The notes under the pieces are model-generated. The model was not told where the DNA came from, ran no database searches, and saw only the letters and a list, made by a program, of their open reading frames with translations. 64,000 nt of DNA from Diplolepis rosae (taxonomy: Eukaryota; Arthropoda; Insecta; Hymenoptera; Diplolepididae), in NCBI GenBank assembly GCA_030998225.1, contig JAPYXD010000266.1, positions 558,001-622,000 on the forward strand. Reading direction: 5' to 3'. A program made the position numbers and the translations under genes. Numbering within the stretch: the first letter of the stretch is position 1; each line of letters opens with the position of its first letter. Positions 9,660 to 19,800 of the stretch are shown in pieces.

Positions 9660-11250
9660 AGAAAATAACATCTAAAATTAAACGGCACAATCTTATTTTA
9701 TGGAAAAATTAAAAACAATATCAGTCATTTTTGGCATCAAATTTTTTTTCCGCCTCTAGAAATACTTGACCAACTTTCAGAAAAAATGAGAAATATCTTG
9801 AATAAATTGAAAAATTAGCAAAGTAATGAAATTACCTAGAAATCAAAAACATTATTATAATTTTAAAAGTTTCAAACATTTCATTTACCTAATTTTGAAA
9901 CTATTTGATTTAATGATCTCAAATTTCTTTATAAAAATATTAATTTGGCTTACTGGAAAAGACAAAGTTATGATTTAACATGTTTTTATGAAATATTATC
10001 CGAGTGTGAAATTTCAAGAAGTGGCTATATTGTGTAATCATGCCTTCTACACACACCCTACTGACCTGACGTTCGGAAGGTTCGCCTGAATATTTTGAAA
10101 AGTATATTTACTCAAAATTATTCCTCAATTTGTGGATTATCTATTCACAATAATATGATTGGACCCCATGCCAGAATAATAAAAAACTTTCCTATTATCA
10201 ATTATTCGTGCTCAATAAAAATCTTGACATCTTTGTCAAACGTGTTATAGTATAATCTTTCTTTGGTAGAATATATGATGTCTGTTTATTGCTTCCTAAA
10301 CAATTGCAAAATAGAAAATATTATTTACACTCAATTCGGATAAATTAATTTTTTGATGGAATATTATAATGAAAAATGAAAGATCAATGTTGCTTGTAAA
10401 TTTGCGAAATCGGTCCCAAGAATGATGACTATAAAAACAATAAATGATCCTTCTAGATATTTGAATCCTTCTTTTTTAAAACAAACGTTTCCGTCTACTC
10501 GTGGAAATCACTATTTCTCAAGCTGTTTCAAGTGTCTTTACTCATTGGTACAAGACGAAAGTTTATGAACAATAAAAGCCACATAGGTAAACATAAAGAA
10601 AATATTCGTTGGGTAAAGCCAGATGTTTTTTTAGCCTTGAAACTTGTTCTTGTAGACAAGGATTTGAGAAATCCACTCGGTTTAAGACTCCTATGCGGAA
10701 TGTTCTGATTTTAAATTACTAAATAAATATCATTATTGGAATTAATTTCTTTATCGTAAATTTAAATTGATAAAGTTATATGGTTGGTCATGTTATAGTG
10801 CTTTTCATCGCAAATTTGTGGGATGTCTTCTATGGATACAGCTTGTCTTTGGTCTTCAAACATTAAGATAAGTTCGAAAATCTTTAATTTCGACACGTTT
10901 GTATAAAATATTATTTACTTAATGTTACGCTGAATGACAAAACAATAATAATAAGATTACCATACTTGTTCACTTTGTGAGATGGGAGGTGCAGGTTTGG
11001 ATGACGCATACGTTCTGGTTACGTCGAAACTGGTTGTTCTTTCACAATGTACCTACATAGAGAGCGTTTCGTTCGAAAACTAACATTATGTTCTTTTCAC
11101 TCGATGTTAAAGGAAAAAGAAGGAGAGCGAACGTTACTCCTGTTAACCGAAGGAATGTTTTCCATGTAGGATAGTAAATACACTAATGAAGTAACCATGT
11201 ACCTAGCTTCCAGAACTAAAAAACGAGGTCCATGTGCCTGAGCCCTTTTC
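9660..11250. other. AT-rich stretch, no feature seen
   Basis: No repeat ends, coding frames or RNA genes were recognised over about 1.6 kb. Confidence 0.45.
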
Positions 11251-11259
11251 TTTCTCTGT

Positions 11260-11260
<1 letters not shown>

Positions 11261-11312
<52 letters not shown>
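11261..11312. repeat. (AAT)n microsatellite
   Basis: About 17 uninterrupted AAT/TAA repeats. Poly-Ile and poly-Tyr frames across it are artefacts of the repeat. Confidence 0.95.
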
Positions 11313-11313
<1 letters not shown>

Positions 11314-11338
11314 GTAAACAACAAAGATAAGAGACAAT

Positions 11339-11497
11339 CTTAAGGTTGAATGCAAGTCCCATCCCAGTACAAATAGTAGATTCCCGTGGGGCGTCGTCGG
11401 GCTATGCTGTTTTGAAAAAATTTCATGGGCCCGCATGGTGGAAATTTTAGTGCGCGACTGGCTTAGAATTCGTAGTATGCGTATATAGACACCGTGC
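11339..11497 (-). repeat. Dispersed repeat fragment related to 62913-63072
   Basis: The stretch from TTAAGGTTGAATGCAAG to about GTATGCGTATATA matches the reverse complement of 62913-63072. It is part of the repeat family into which the large fold-back at 60786 inserted. Confidence 0.75.
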
Positions 11498-11639
11498 GAA
11501 GTCATGGTAGGGAGAGTTAGATCGGCGCCAGCGCACGCAGTGGATAATTTAGGCGTTAAAGGAGGCTGTTTTATATTTCCGAGCAATCAAAATACATGTG
11601 CAAATCTAAATTTTGTTTTAATTAAAAAAATATAGCTGA

Positions 11640-11800
11640 AATGAGCCACCGAAGTTGTTGTGTTGTGAATTGTAAAAATACAAGCAGGAAAAGTGTGTAA
11701 ATTTTATAAATTTCCAACGTCTAAATGGAAAATAAATCAAAGGAATAAGTGGGTAGATGCAGTAAGAAGGCAAAAGTTATTATTTCTACGGAACTCTTGG
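11640..11800 (+). pseudogene. Broken THAP zinc-finger domain
   Basis: The first frame reads MSHRSCCVVNCKNTSRKS, giving the first Cys pair (C-x4-C type) of a THAP domain. It ends at a TAA. A shifted frame continues KFYKFPTSKWKINQRNKW, the aromatic and basic middle of THAP domains, then VDAVRRQK. One frameshift and the loss of a clear final C-x2-H pair make it a pseudogene. THAP domains occur in P-element-type transposases and in host DNA-binding proteins. It is unrelated by position to the THAP gene at 42100-42859. Confidence 0.65.
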
Positions 11801-12038
11801 ACATCTCGTACGTGTTCTGCTAGAACGAGATTTTTACCTTTAATTTTCGTTTGTGGTTGAAATTCTATTGTATGTTAAATTGATTGAAAACCTGTTTCAA
11901 TAATTATATCCATGATGAATTTGAATCTGAAAATAAACAATTAATATTTATTTACTCAACAAGTACCTAAAACTGTCATCATGAAATTACAATTTAATTC
12001 TTTATTATTTTTCTAGTCTGTTTTGATCTGTCATTAAC
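11801..12038. other. AT-rich stretch, no feature seen
   Basis: Nothing recognised between the THAP remnant and the TTAA-ended element. Confidence 0.4.
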
Positions 12039-12544
12039 TTAAGGTAGTCGTCATGCCCAAAATCAGTCTCTGGAAAAAGAAGTTTTTCTATGATTTCAAG
12101 ACTGAGAATTATATCATCAGCCGTGTTATATGTAAGGAAAGACACTCTTTTTAATGAAAAAATTTAAAAATTACGAAAAATAATATTTTAATAATGTTTT
12201 TTTGTAATAGGATATTTCCTTACTATCGCTTCTTACCAATTTTTTGAAAACGATTCAAGTTTCTTAAATCATAGCTTATTTTTTCGGGGGAAATATTCTC
12301 TACAACTTAACCGTTTCCAATTTTTGAAAATAAATCAATTATTATCAAATACAGCAATTTGTTTATAAAAATGTTGTTTTGGAAAATTGATTTTTAATCA
12401 TTTCAGCCATTAAGGAATTTAAAAATGTATTTTTGTTGTTACCAGTATAAAATTGTTGATTAAGTAGATGATGGCCTTTCTGGTATTTGTTAAGATGTTA
12501 TAAGAAGGAAATCAAAAGTTCAGTTTCAAAAATTCCTTTGAAAA

Positions 12545-12790
12545 AGAATATTTATGCCAGATCAATTAAAAATTACAACAGTAATAGTACTGCACTTGCA
12601 CAACATGCTTATAAATTTAAACATAATTTTGACTAATGAAGTAAAAATTTTAGAACATGAACAAAATTTAAAAAAAAGACTTTGCCTTGAAATTATTCAT
12701 ATCCAAAAAAATAATAACTCAATTAATTTTAGAACTGATATCGAAAATCTAAGTGATATTTACTTTAATATTATCCAACTTGCCAAATAA
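12545..12790 (+). pseudogene. Penelope-like element: C-terminal GIY-YIG remnant
   Basis: A plus-strand frame of about 78 codons ends INFRTDIENLSDIYFNIIQL followed by a stop. The '(I/V)NFRTD...LS..Y' ending resembles the C-terminus of GIY-YIG endonuclease domains in Penelope-like retroelements. Upstream RT sequence is missing and the earlier part is in disturbed frames. Family assignment is from memory. Confidence 0.45.
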
Positions 12791-12892
12791 CTGTTTACTT
12801 TAATATTTTTCAACCTGCTTTATAACTGTTGACCTAATAAAATTTTTGAATTTAAAAATTTTTCCCGCCTTGCAGCTATACCATCTACCTTA

Positions 12893-14003
12893 TGTAACGA
12901 GCGACTATAAAGTCTCGCTCGAAGTCGATTATGTAATCGACCTATCGAATTAAACTCGCGGGATTATCAATTTCGTAGTAAATAAAAATATGTTTAAATT
13001 AAGGAAATTCATGTCTTATCTAAAGAAATGAGTTTCCCACGGAAAGGAACTGAAAATCATAAAAGAAGACCTTGGGAGAATCGTAGAAACTTTCTACCTA
13101 TAGATATTAGTTATAAATAATAGATTTAAATATAAGCTTCATAATTGTATTTTCGCAGCCGTAAAACATTTGGTTCGGCTTTAGAAAGTATTGTAAATTG
13201 TAAATTGTAAATTAGTTTTAAGATTTTTCTGTAAGTTATATATCACTTGTATGTATACTAGTTTTAAGGATAAGGAAAGGTTAAGTCTGGACGGTAGGAT
13301 TTAAATAAATTAAGTTAGGATAGAACTAGGGATTTATAGAGGGAATATGCATTTATATTTTAGATAGGCAAAAACTAAATGGAATGGTCAGCTAAATAGG
13401 TATAGGAACCAGTTAGTCACGTACACCTAAAAATATTTAAAATAGCATGTCTGGTCGCCAGAAGGGAGTAAAAAGTAATCTTTTAAGATTTACTGTTTTA
13501 CTGCCTTCTCTTGCGCTTTCACTGCAAGCACCATAAAAAGCTTGCAGCCGAGAGGAGAGAGGCTGGGACTGGGGTTTTCCGAATCGGGCTTCCCCGGACT
13601 CGGTTTTCCCTGGTCGAGCTTCTCCGGGAAGTTGGGCTGGGCCTAGCGAGGGCCAGCGTGTGAAATTGAGAGAGAGGGGATGCGTGGGGGAGAGTTGTGA
13701 AAGGGGATGCGTGATTTGGTGGAGTGAAAGAAAAGGCAGAATATACGGAACTTCCGACGTGGACCGATCTTTTCGGATAGTTGTAACTTCTCGCGTAACC
13801 GATATTAAATTCAGTGGAAGTCCAGACTTAACGGGCTTTAAAATTACAAAGTGAACAAATTAAACATCAGTTTCACTTGAGATCAGTGTTGTTAATTATT
13901 TTCCAAAATTCAAACTTTCCCGGTTCCTTTCAAGGATTTACACCGAGAAAGAACCGACCAATTAGACGCGTCGCGTAAGTTGGATGTTCCGCGGCTCGTA
14001 AGA
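12893..14003 (+). repeat. Gypsy 5' LTR
   Basis: It begins TGTAAC and ends CTCGTAAGA, where the 3' remnant has CTCGTAACA, so the terminal CA became GA. Its last 64 bp match 17844-17907 with a few differences. At 1,111 bp it is long for an insect Gypsy LTR. Confidence 0.85.
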
Positions 14004-14007
14004 TATA

Positions 14008-14025
14008 TGGGGGCTCGTCCGGGAT
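14008..14025 (+). other. Primer-binding site, tRNA-Pro type
   Basis: TGGGGGCTCGTCCGGGAT lies 4 bp after the 5' LTR. This 18-mer is the well-known PBS complementary to the 3' end of tRNA-Pro. It fixes the LTR boundary and shows that the element primes reverse transcription from tRNA-Pro. Confidence 0.85.
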
Positions 14026-14324
14026 CTTGGTGCGGGAAAGCCGGAAATTTTTAAAAATAAAAAAAAAAACACGTTCGGGAGTGCCAGTGAAAATCTTCAG
14101 GAAGTGAAGTTTCTTAGACTTTTCAATAGGAAAAGTATCCTCTAAGAGTTGAATTTAAAGAGCTGTCAAACATTAAAAACGATATAAACTCTAAATAGTA
14201 GAAAAAGTGAAACCTTGAGAAGAGACAATTCTAACTTTTCGCGTGTGTTGTGTCGAGAGTGAAACTATCCGACTCTCAAGAAGTGTATTTCAAAAGAGTA
14301 TTTTCTGATTTTATTTTCTCTGTG

Positions 14325-14463
14325 CTGCTGATTGCCGTCTAGTTCCCGTGCTTCTGATCTGTTCGTGTGCTGCTGATTGCATTCTAGTTCCTGAGATTCT
14401 GACTTGTTCCCGTGTTGCTGATTACTGCTGATTTCCTGTGTTCCTGACTAGTTCCTGTGCTGT
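14325..14463 (+). repeat. Three tandem repeats of about 45 bp in the Gypsy leader
   Basis: Units start with CTGCTGATTGC or variants and contain CTAGTTCCYGTG-type tails. They lie about 300 bp after the PBS, in the untranslated leader. Confidence 0.65.
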
Positions 14464-15089
14464 GCTTCAGCGACTTCTACTTCAATTCAAAATCGACTTG
14501 AGTAATTTTCTGATATTGGTGGATCGAGTAGCCAATTGAGGGAAATTAAGAAAAAGCGATTTTTCTTTATTTTATGGTCATCGAGGGATTTTCATCGTCA
14601 AAGGACATCAGCGATCTTCGAGTAACTTCCGGTTCCTGAGATTCAACGGTGGACTTCATCAAGGATCATCGAGGGAAACTTCGTGGGAAATTCAGCTGGA
14701 ACTTTCTTCACCAAGTTATTGTGATTGTGCGGGAGTGAACCATTGGCCTTTTTCGCTCTTAGTGTTGTGCAAATAAATTGGATTTATCAGTGCAAATCAT
14801 CTATTACCCAGGACTAATGGTACATGAACTCTAAAGGTTTGGTTAGATTAAGCATTATTATTATATCATTATTATTATTGTATTCACCCGTCTTCTCGAA
14901 TTTCCTATGTTCTCTGAAAAACATATATATAAATCATTTCTTTTCTTTTCTCTTTAGAGTCTGAAAAGGTCTAAACTTGGAACAAAAAAAAAACGTAAAA
15001 ATTGGAAAAATCGTAGTACCCAAAAGGGATTTAAAAATAAAAATATATATACATAAGGGTGACAACCCACAAACATTAATTAAATTTTT

Positions 15090-15480
15090 TGAAGGATCGA
15101 ATATAATTATTTTTAGTATTTAGTTTTATTTTGACCTTTTTTTTCTCATTTGTCTATCTTCGTATACAAATTTTTCAAGTTTTATAATTCCTATTTTTAA
15201 AATATTGAAGTTTTTCTTTTGACTAAGCAAATCATATTCGTCAAACTAGCTATTTATATACATATATATATTCGTCTATAACAAGTTGAGGGATTGAGCA
15301 TAATTATTTTTAGTACTTAGTTTTACTTTGATTTTGTTTTCTTTGGTTATCTTTGTATACAAACTTTTCAAGTTTTAAAATTTATATTTTTTTTAAGTAT
15401 GAAATTTTCCTTTTGACTATGCGAATCATATTGAAATTATATTAATATATATATATTGGCATTATTTAATGTTCAGTGCT
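15090..15480 (+). repeat. Tandem duplication of about 195 bp in the Gypsy leader
   Basis: The block starting near 15095 (CGAATATAATTATTTTTAGT) is repeated with changes from about 15290. Both copies end in a TATATATA tract. It is non-coding and precedes the gag-like start. Confidence 0.7.
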
Positions 15481-15871
15481 ACTTACATATAGTAAATCGT
15501 GCAATAATTTGAATCAAGGTAATTCCACAGACTACTTATACATATACTAGGAGACTATTTCTGTATTCTATCTTATTAAATTTCAAACCAGTCAAGTCTT
15601 ATTATCAGATAATGATTTTTCTATATCTTTCAAGTGGAAAGTCACATTACGTTGCTTTCTTCAGCAATTAATAATTTAATATAATTCTTTTGAGGACCGA
15701 AATAAAGTAAATTTCTAATGACACGATAATTTTCAAGTCATTTTGGGAAGGAACCTTTTATTTAAATTTTATGCTTACACAAATTTCTGCAGCACATCTA
15801 ATTATTTTATATTCCTTACAAATTAACTTAGTATATTTTCTTGTTTTCTAATTAAATTAATATAATATAAG

Positions 15872-16228
15872 ATGGAAAATTCAGAGAGGACTGGCGAATA
15901 TAATATCCGAATCCAGCACTTAGGCGATGACGCTGAATCACTGCGCACTATTGACGAGATTCAAGACTCTAATGATATAAACGAATCTGGTCTATCGAAT
16001 ATCGATTATTTTGATAGGTTAATTGCGAGTAGAGATAATGTAGGGTCCCAAGGTCTTAACCAAACATCTTCACACATAAATACAGGTAATTTGCGAGATC
16101 TGAATGAAATTATCCGCCGCCAAATAGAAATTCGCGAAGCGGAAAAATCTCGTAAAATAACTAATTTATCCGCGAGAGTTCCGGAAAAGTCCACTGTCCC
16201 CTCCCGCGCTACGTCTTCAGAGGCCTAG
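15872..16228 (+). CDS. Gag-like N-terminal frame of the Gypsy element
   Basis: The 118-codon frame begins MENSERTGEYNIRIQHLGDD and is strongly acidic and Asn-rich, with a helical segment NLRDLNEIIRRQIEIREAEK. It is the first long frame after the leader, the position of gag. It has no zinc knuckle and stops before capsid-like sequence, so only the N-terminus remains. Identity as gag is inferred from position. Confidence 0.5.
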   Translation: MENSERTGEYNIRIQHLGDDAESLRTIDEIQDSNDINESGLSNIDYFDRLIASRDNVGSQGLNQTSSHINTGNLRDLNEIIRRQIEIREAEKSRKITNLSARVPEKSTVPSRATSSEA

Positions 16229-16292
16229 AAGGGAAGTAACATACAAGGAAATATAGAATTCTTCGTGAACGTTAGATAAAGCAAATCTTACA

Positions 16293-16596
16293 ATGCAACC
16301 TGAAAAGTGTCTTTTATGTAAAGAGGTCTGTTACCTCGGCCACGTTATCACCCAGGAAGGAGTTAAACCTGACCCAAAGAAAGGTGGAAGCTGTTCAAAA
16401 ATTTCCTCAACCCAAAAATGCGAAAAATATCAAGAAATTTCTAGGACTTGCTGGATATTATCGCAGATTCATTCCCGATTTTTTCACGATCGCAAAGCCA
16501 TGATCCTTTCTGTTAAAAAAGAACGTTTTATTCAAGTGGACTAATAGTCAACACGAATCTTTTAATAAATTATAAGATATCCTATGTACTCACCCT
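16293..16596 (+). pseudogene. Gypsy reverse transcriptase, thumb/connection remnant
   Basis: The frame starts [20 protein letters not shown], which corresponds to the segment after the RT active site. A frameshift follows: a second frame shows the '[13 protein letters not shown]' type block as separate nucleotides around 16445-16480. The palm with the YxDD box is absent, consistent with a deletion joining the gag region to late RT. Confidence 0.75.
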
Positions 16597-17658
16597 TTGT
16601 TGCAATATCCAGATTTTAGCAAACCATTTATCGTTTCTTGTGATGCTTTAAATTATGGTATAGGCAGAGTTCTTAATCAAAACTTCGATGGTAAAAATCT
16701 TCCTATTTCCTATGCTTCAAGGACATTATCAGATGTAGAAGTAAATTATTCAACCATAGAAAAGGAGTTGCTTGCAATTCTATTTTCCGTCGAAACATTT
16801 CGCCCATACCTATATGGTAGAAGGTTTACTCTAGAGACAGATCACAGGCCTCTTGTATGGCTTCACAATGTAAAAAACCCAAATTCAAAGTTGGTTCTGT
16901 GGCGGTACCGTTTAAATGAATATGACTATGAAATAATTTATAAAAAGGGAATCACTAATTCAAACTCGGATGCCCTTTCACGAAATCCATGCGATGAAAT
17001 TATGCAGGCTCACCACAATGTCGTCAGCGATACTCAATTTAGCAAAAAACTGGATCCAGTCAAACTCTTTCCCACTTCAAGCCACAAGGTGTTGATTCCC
17101 CTGAGTCGAACACCTGTGCCTCCCCAACACCAACCTAAAAATATCAATGACGATATTTGTGTGGAGGATGCCTTCTTAGGAAGTAACACGGAATGTCAGG
17201 CGAAATATTTTCCCTGTCAGGTGATCAAGGAAATAACCAGTGAACCTGATTCCAGTGACGATGCCTTTGAAACCGCTAACGAATATAGTGATGATGAGGA
17301 TAACGAACTCATCATCCGATCTGACTACGAGGAGGACGATAAGTCCGGTGGTAGTTGCGTTAGAAATAGTGGTGATGAGTTAAATGAACTTATCATCCGA
17401 TGTGACTACGAGGAGGACGATAAGTCCGGTGGTAGTTGCGTTGGAAATAGTGATGATGAGGATAACGGACTCATCATCCGATGTGACTACGAGGAGGACG
17501 ATAAGTCCGGTGGTAGTCGTAACGATGAAGACGATGATGATAGTGGTAGGCTCTTTCCTGAAATCAGGCTCGATGGTGTCGATCACGTCGAATTAAATAA
17601 TAAATTTACTACTGTTAACTTTGAATTTGGTGATTCGAAACGAAAATATGCAAAGTAG
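16597..17658 (+). CDS. Gypsy RNase H domain plus acidic repeat tail
   Basis: The 353-codon frame reads FIVSCDALNYGIGRVLNQ, then YSTIEKELLAILFSVETFRPYLYGRRF, TDHRPLVWL and SDALSRN, the order of an LTR-element RNase H (first acidic residue, Glu in the EKE motif, Asp in TDH, Asp in SDALSR). After about residue 135 it becomes a linker ending in an acidic array of 27-residue repeats. An integrase should follow but is missing. The open frame may be intact by chance or recent insertion. Confidence 0.85.
   Translation: MLQYPDFSKPFIVSCDALNYGIGRVLNQNFDGKNLPISYASRTLSDVEVNYSTIEKELLAILFSVETFRPYLYGRRFTLETDHRPLVWLHNVKNPNSKLVLWRYRLNEYDYEIIYKKGITNSNSDALSRNPCDEIMQAHHNVVSDTQFSKKLDPVKLFPTSSHKVLIPLSRTPVPPQHQPKNINDDICVEDAFLGSNTECQAKYFPCQVIKEITSEPDSSDDAFETANEYSDDEDNELIIRSDYEEDDKSGGSCVRNSGDELNELIIRCDYEEDDKSGGSCVGNSDDEDNGLIIRCDYEEDDKSGGSRNDEDDDDSGRLFPEIRLDGVDHVELNNKFTTVNFEFGDSKRKYAK
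17290..17520 (+). repeat. Acidic 27-residue (81-bp) tandem repeat in the Gypsy polyprotein
   Basis: Nearly three copies of NELIIRCDYEEDDKSGGS, each with a variable VRNSGDEL-type spacer, are encoded in frame. Nucleotide identity between units is high, so expansion is recent. Confidence 0.85.
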
Positions 17659-17843
17659 ACAGTAGGAGAAACGCTGGTCTTCACATGTAAGCAAAAACAT
17701 TTCAGTAAATCGCGTGAAAATAAAATTGCAAGAGAAAAAACTCACCCTTGTCTTCCAGTAGCTCATGATGACTCATCTTTCAGTAATCCCCATAGATACG
17801 AAGAAACTATCGAGAATATGGCAGAATTTTTATCTAAAGTTTA

Positions 17844-17907
17844 ACACCGAGCAAGAATCCACCAATTACACGCGTCGCGTAAGTTGGATGTTCCGCGGCT
17901 CGTAACA
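17844..17907 (+). repeat. Gypsy 3' LTR remnant (64 bp)
   Basis: Matches 13940-14003, the end of the 5' LTR, and is followed directly by the CTTA target duplication. About 1,050 bp of the LTR are missing, including its U3 region. Confidence 0.85.
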
Positions 17908-18710
17908 CTTAACCTTACATTTATGGTACTTTTCAAATTAGTCGTCATGGACTCTCCATGAAAGTTGTTGTGACAGTCTGAATACATAGATTAATCTTTT
18001 ACAATGAGTAAGTTTATAAAACTTCATTATTAACATGGTTTTAAATTTCAAATATAATTTTAATATCTTTCTTAATTAAGTATTGCTTTGCTGAATATTT
18101 TTGTTTTATTTATAGAATCCTAAACAACTGGGATATAGACTTGACCTCTTAGAGGTTATGCTTACAATTTTACATATAATGATGAATTTTAAAACAAAAA
18201 TCACAACATACTTATAACTGGAGAATATTTTCCCCGAAAAAATAAGCAGTGATTTAAGGAACTTCAATCATTTTTTAAAAATTGGTAAGAAGCGATTGTA
18301 AGGAAAAATCCTATTACAAAAAACATTATTAAAAAATTATTTTTCGTAATTTTTAAATTTTTTCATTAAAAAAGTGTCTTTCCTTACATATGACAGGCTG
18401 ATGATATAATTTCCAGTCTTGAAATCATAGATAAAACTTCTTTTTCCAGAAACTGATTTTTGGCACGACAACTACCTTAACCTTATATTTACTGGTTTCT
18501 ATATCATTTTTATTATGGAAAATACTTACTTTTTACTGCTGATTTCACACAAATACTTCACAAGGAAAAACAATTGAATTTTAAAGTGAATTAAATTGTT
18601 TTTTTGTTTTGTTTTTTTATTGATAATAAACATTTTTATAACTAAGTCCCATTATAATACATTGCAAAAGTTCTCGAACAGCTTCCTTTATTTCACTCAT
18701 GCTATGGCGC

Positions 18711-19290
18711 TGCAGTCACGCACAGAGCGTATACGTATAGTCACCAATGCTATGCCAGCGGCAGACTCGTAGATCGTGCAATGCTACAATTTAAATCTAA
18801 CCATCATTAATCAACTGTGATATGCGTTTGAATAGCTTGATGTGTGTGTGTGTGTGTGTGTGTGTCGAGTACCCACAGTAGCAAGCTGGAGATGGGGAAC
18901 AGTGTTGCCGGATCGCGATAATGTTACGTTTATCCGTTTGCAAGTGACTGAAATTTCAATGTTTTTCATTAGATTATCTTTAAAACTACACGTTGTAAAG
19001 ATTTGATGTTTTTTTCAAAAATTTGTATTTTTAAGCAGCACAAATACCGAAATTTTGTAAATTTCTCTACCAGAGCGCTTAATTACTACAAATTAAAATG
19101 TGGAGAGTGCCTATGCATTGCCCATGAATTACGTGTTAAAGTAGTCAACTTTGACATTAATCATCTCAGCATCGGTTCGGTTGAAAAATTTGAAATTAAT
19201 TTAGCATATAAATAATAATTCTATTTGAATATAAGCTCCTTTTTTAAAAAATTCTACCAGAGATCGATTTTTTTTACATACAACCTTAAG
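18711..19290 (+). repeat. Dispersed repeat, related to 60143-60785 in inverse orientation
   Basis: From about GTATACGTATAGTCACC to ACATACAACCTTAAG it matches the reverse complement of 60143-60785. This copy has an uninterrupted GTATAGTCACCAATG, which corresponds to the empty site of the large fold-back at 60786-62912. It carries a (TG)n tract. Confidence 0.85.
18841..18865. repeat. (TG)n microsatellite
   Basis: Twelve TG units. The related copy near 60560 has only a short interrupted AC tract. Confidence 0.95.
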
Positions 19291-19404
19291 TGGTTTGTGT
19301 CTGTTAGGATTAATTTCTATTTAGTACGACCGCTGAACTTGACTGTCCGTACAAGAGGTCTTAACGACCAAGCCTATGTGCCTGATAGCTCTTTTTTAAT
19401 TTCT

Positions 19405-19438
19405 ATAATAATAATAATAATAACAATAATAATAATAT
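19405..19438. repeat. (ATA)n microsatellite next to the ferritin 3' end
   Basis: ATA repeats with one ACA interruption lie 60-95 bp downstream of the ferritin stop codon. No AATAAA was seen on the minus strand between the stop and this tract. Confidence 0.85.
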
Positions 19439-19497
19439 TGTTCTACTAAGTATAATCAAAATAAAAAACTACCAATTACAGAAATCATCAATAAAAA

Positions 19498-19800
19498 TCA
19501 TAGAGCAATTAAAAGTTGTTTTTTAAGGTATTCGTCGAACAGAAATAGAGAGAGGGATGCATCACGATCTCTTAGAAGGCTTTTGAGATCACTTGTATGA
19601 CCTGCAAGTGTTCGAATAACCTCAGCTTGTGACTCCATAAATTCTTCTTCTAAATAATGGGCCACTGAAGCGTCCTGTTTTGGATGATTGTGACTCTGTA
19701 TGTGAAGACGTAAAGCCTCTACGGCCAATTGTTTCTCAGTATCCAGAGCTTTTGCGAGGCTGTTGAGCTCATTCAACTCCAAAACTCGAGAATCTTTTGC
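19498..19800 (-). CDS. Fer2LCH: Fer2LCH coding exon 3 (ferritin helices C-E)
   Basis: The acceptor CATAATAG precedes GCAAAAGATTCT at 19800. It encodes AKDSRVLELNELNSLAKALD, then LRLHIQSHNHPKQDASVAHY and LEEEFMESQAEVI, and ends EYLKKQLLIAL at TGA 19500-19498. HYLEEEFMESQ is the conserved helix-D type segment. Phase 0 joins it to exon 2. Confidence 0.93.
   Translation of the reverse strand, partial: AKDSRVLELNELNSLAKALDTEKQLAVEALRLHIQSHNHPKQDASVAHYLEEEFMESQAEVIRTLAGHTSDLKSLLRDRDASLSLFLFDEYLKKQLLIAL

Larger units (their letters stand above)
12893..17907 (+). mobile_element. Ty3/Gypsy retrotransposon, internally deleted, with 4-bp TSD
   Basis: The element starts TGTAACGAGC and ends GGCTCGTAACA. 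It is flanked by CTTA at 12889-12892 and 17908-17911. It contains a 1.1-kb 5' LTR, a primer-binding site, a long leader, a gag-like frame, a broken 3' part of RT and an intact RNase H frame. The 3' LTR is reduced to its last 64 bp. Protease, most of RT and integrase are absent, so this copy is non-autonomous. It lies inside the TTAA-ended element and is therefore the younger of the two. Confidence 0.9.
12039..18480. mobile_element. TTAA-ended element with about 260-bp inverted repeats, split by a Gypsy insertion
   Basis: Bases 12039-12309 match the reverse complement of 18225-18480, both starting TTAAGGTAGT at the outer end. TTAA at both ends could be the target duplication, as in piggyBac-like elements, but no piggyBac transposase is visible. 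Without the nested Gypsy element the body would be about 1.4 kb. The interior holds a Penelope-type C-terminal scrap at 12545-12790. Confidence 0.7.

Noticed and set aside
11097..11586. Frames with poly-Ile or poly-Tyr
   Set aside because: They are read-through of the (AAT)n microsatellite.
14008..14025. Mammalian retrovirus contamination, suggested by the tRNA-Pro PBS
   Set aside because: The flanking LTRs, RNase H and nested position are those of an insect Gypsy element. The PBS only reflects the conserved tRNA-Pro end.
17380..17596. Additional frames over the acidic repeat
   Set aside because: Shadow frames of the 81-bp repeat in the RNase H polyprotein.
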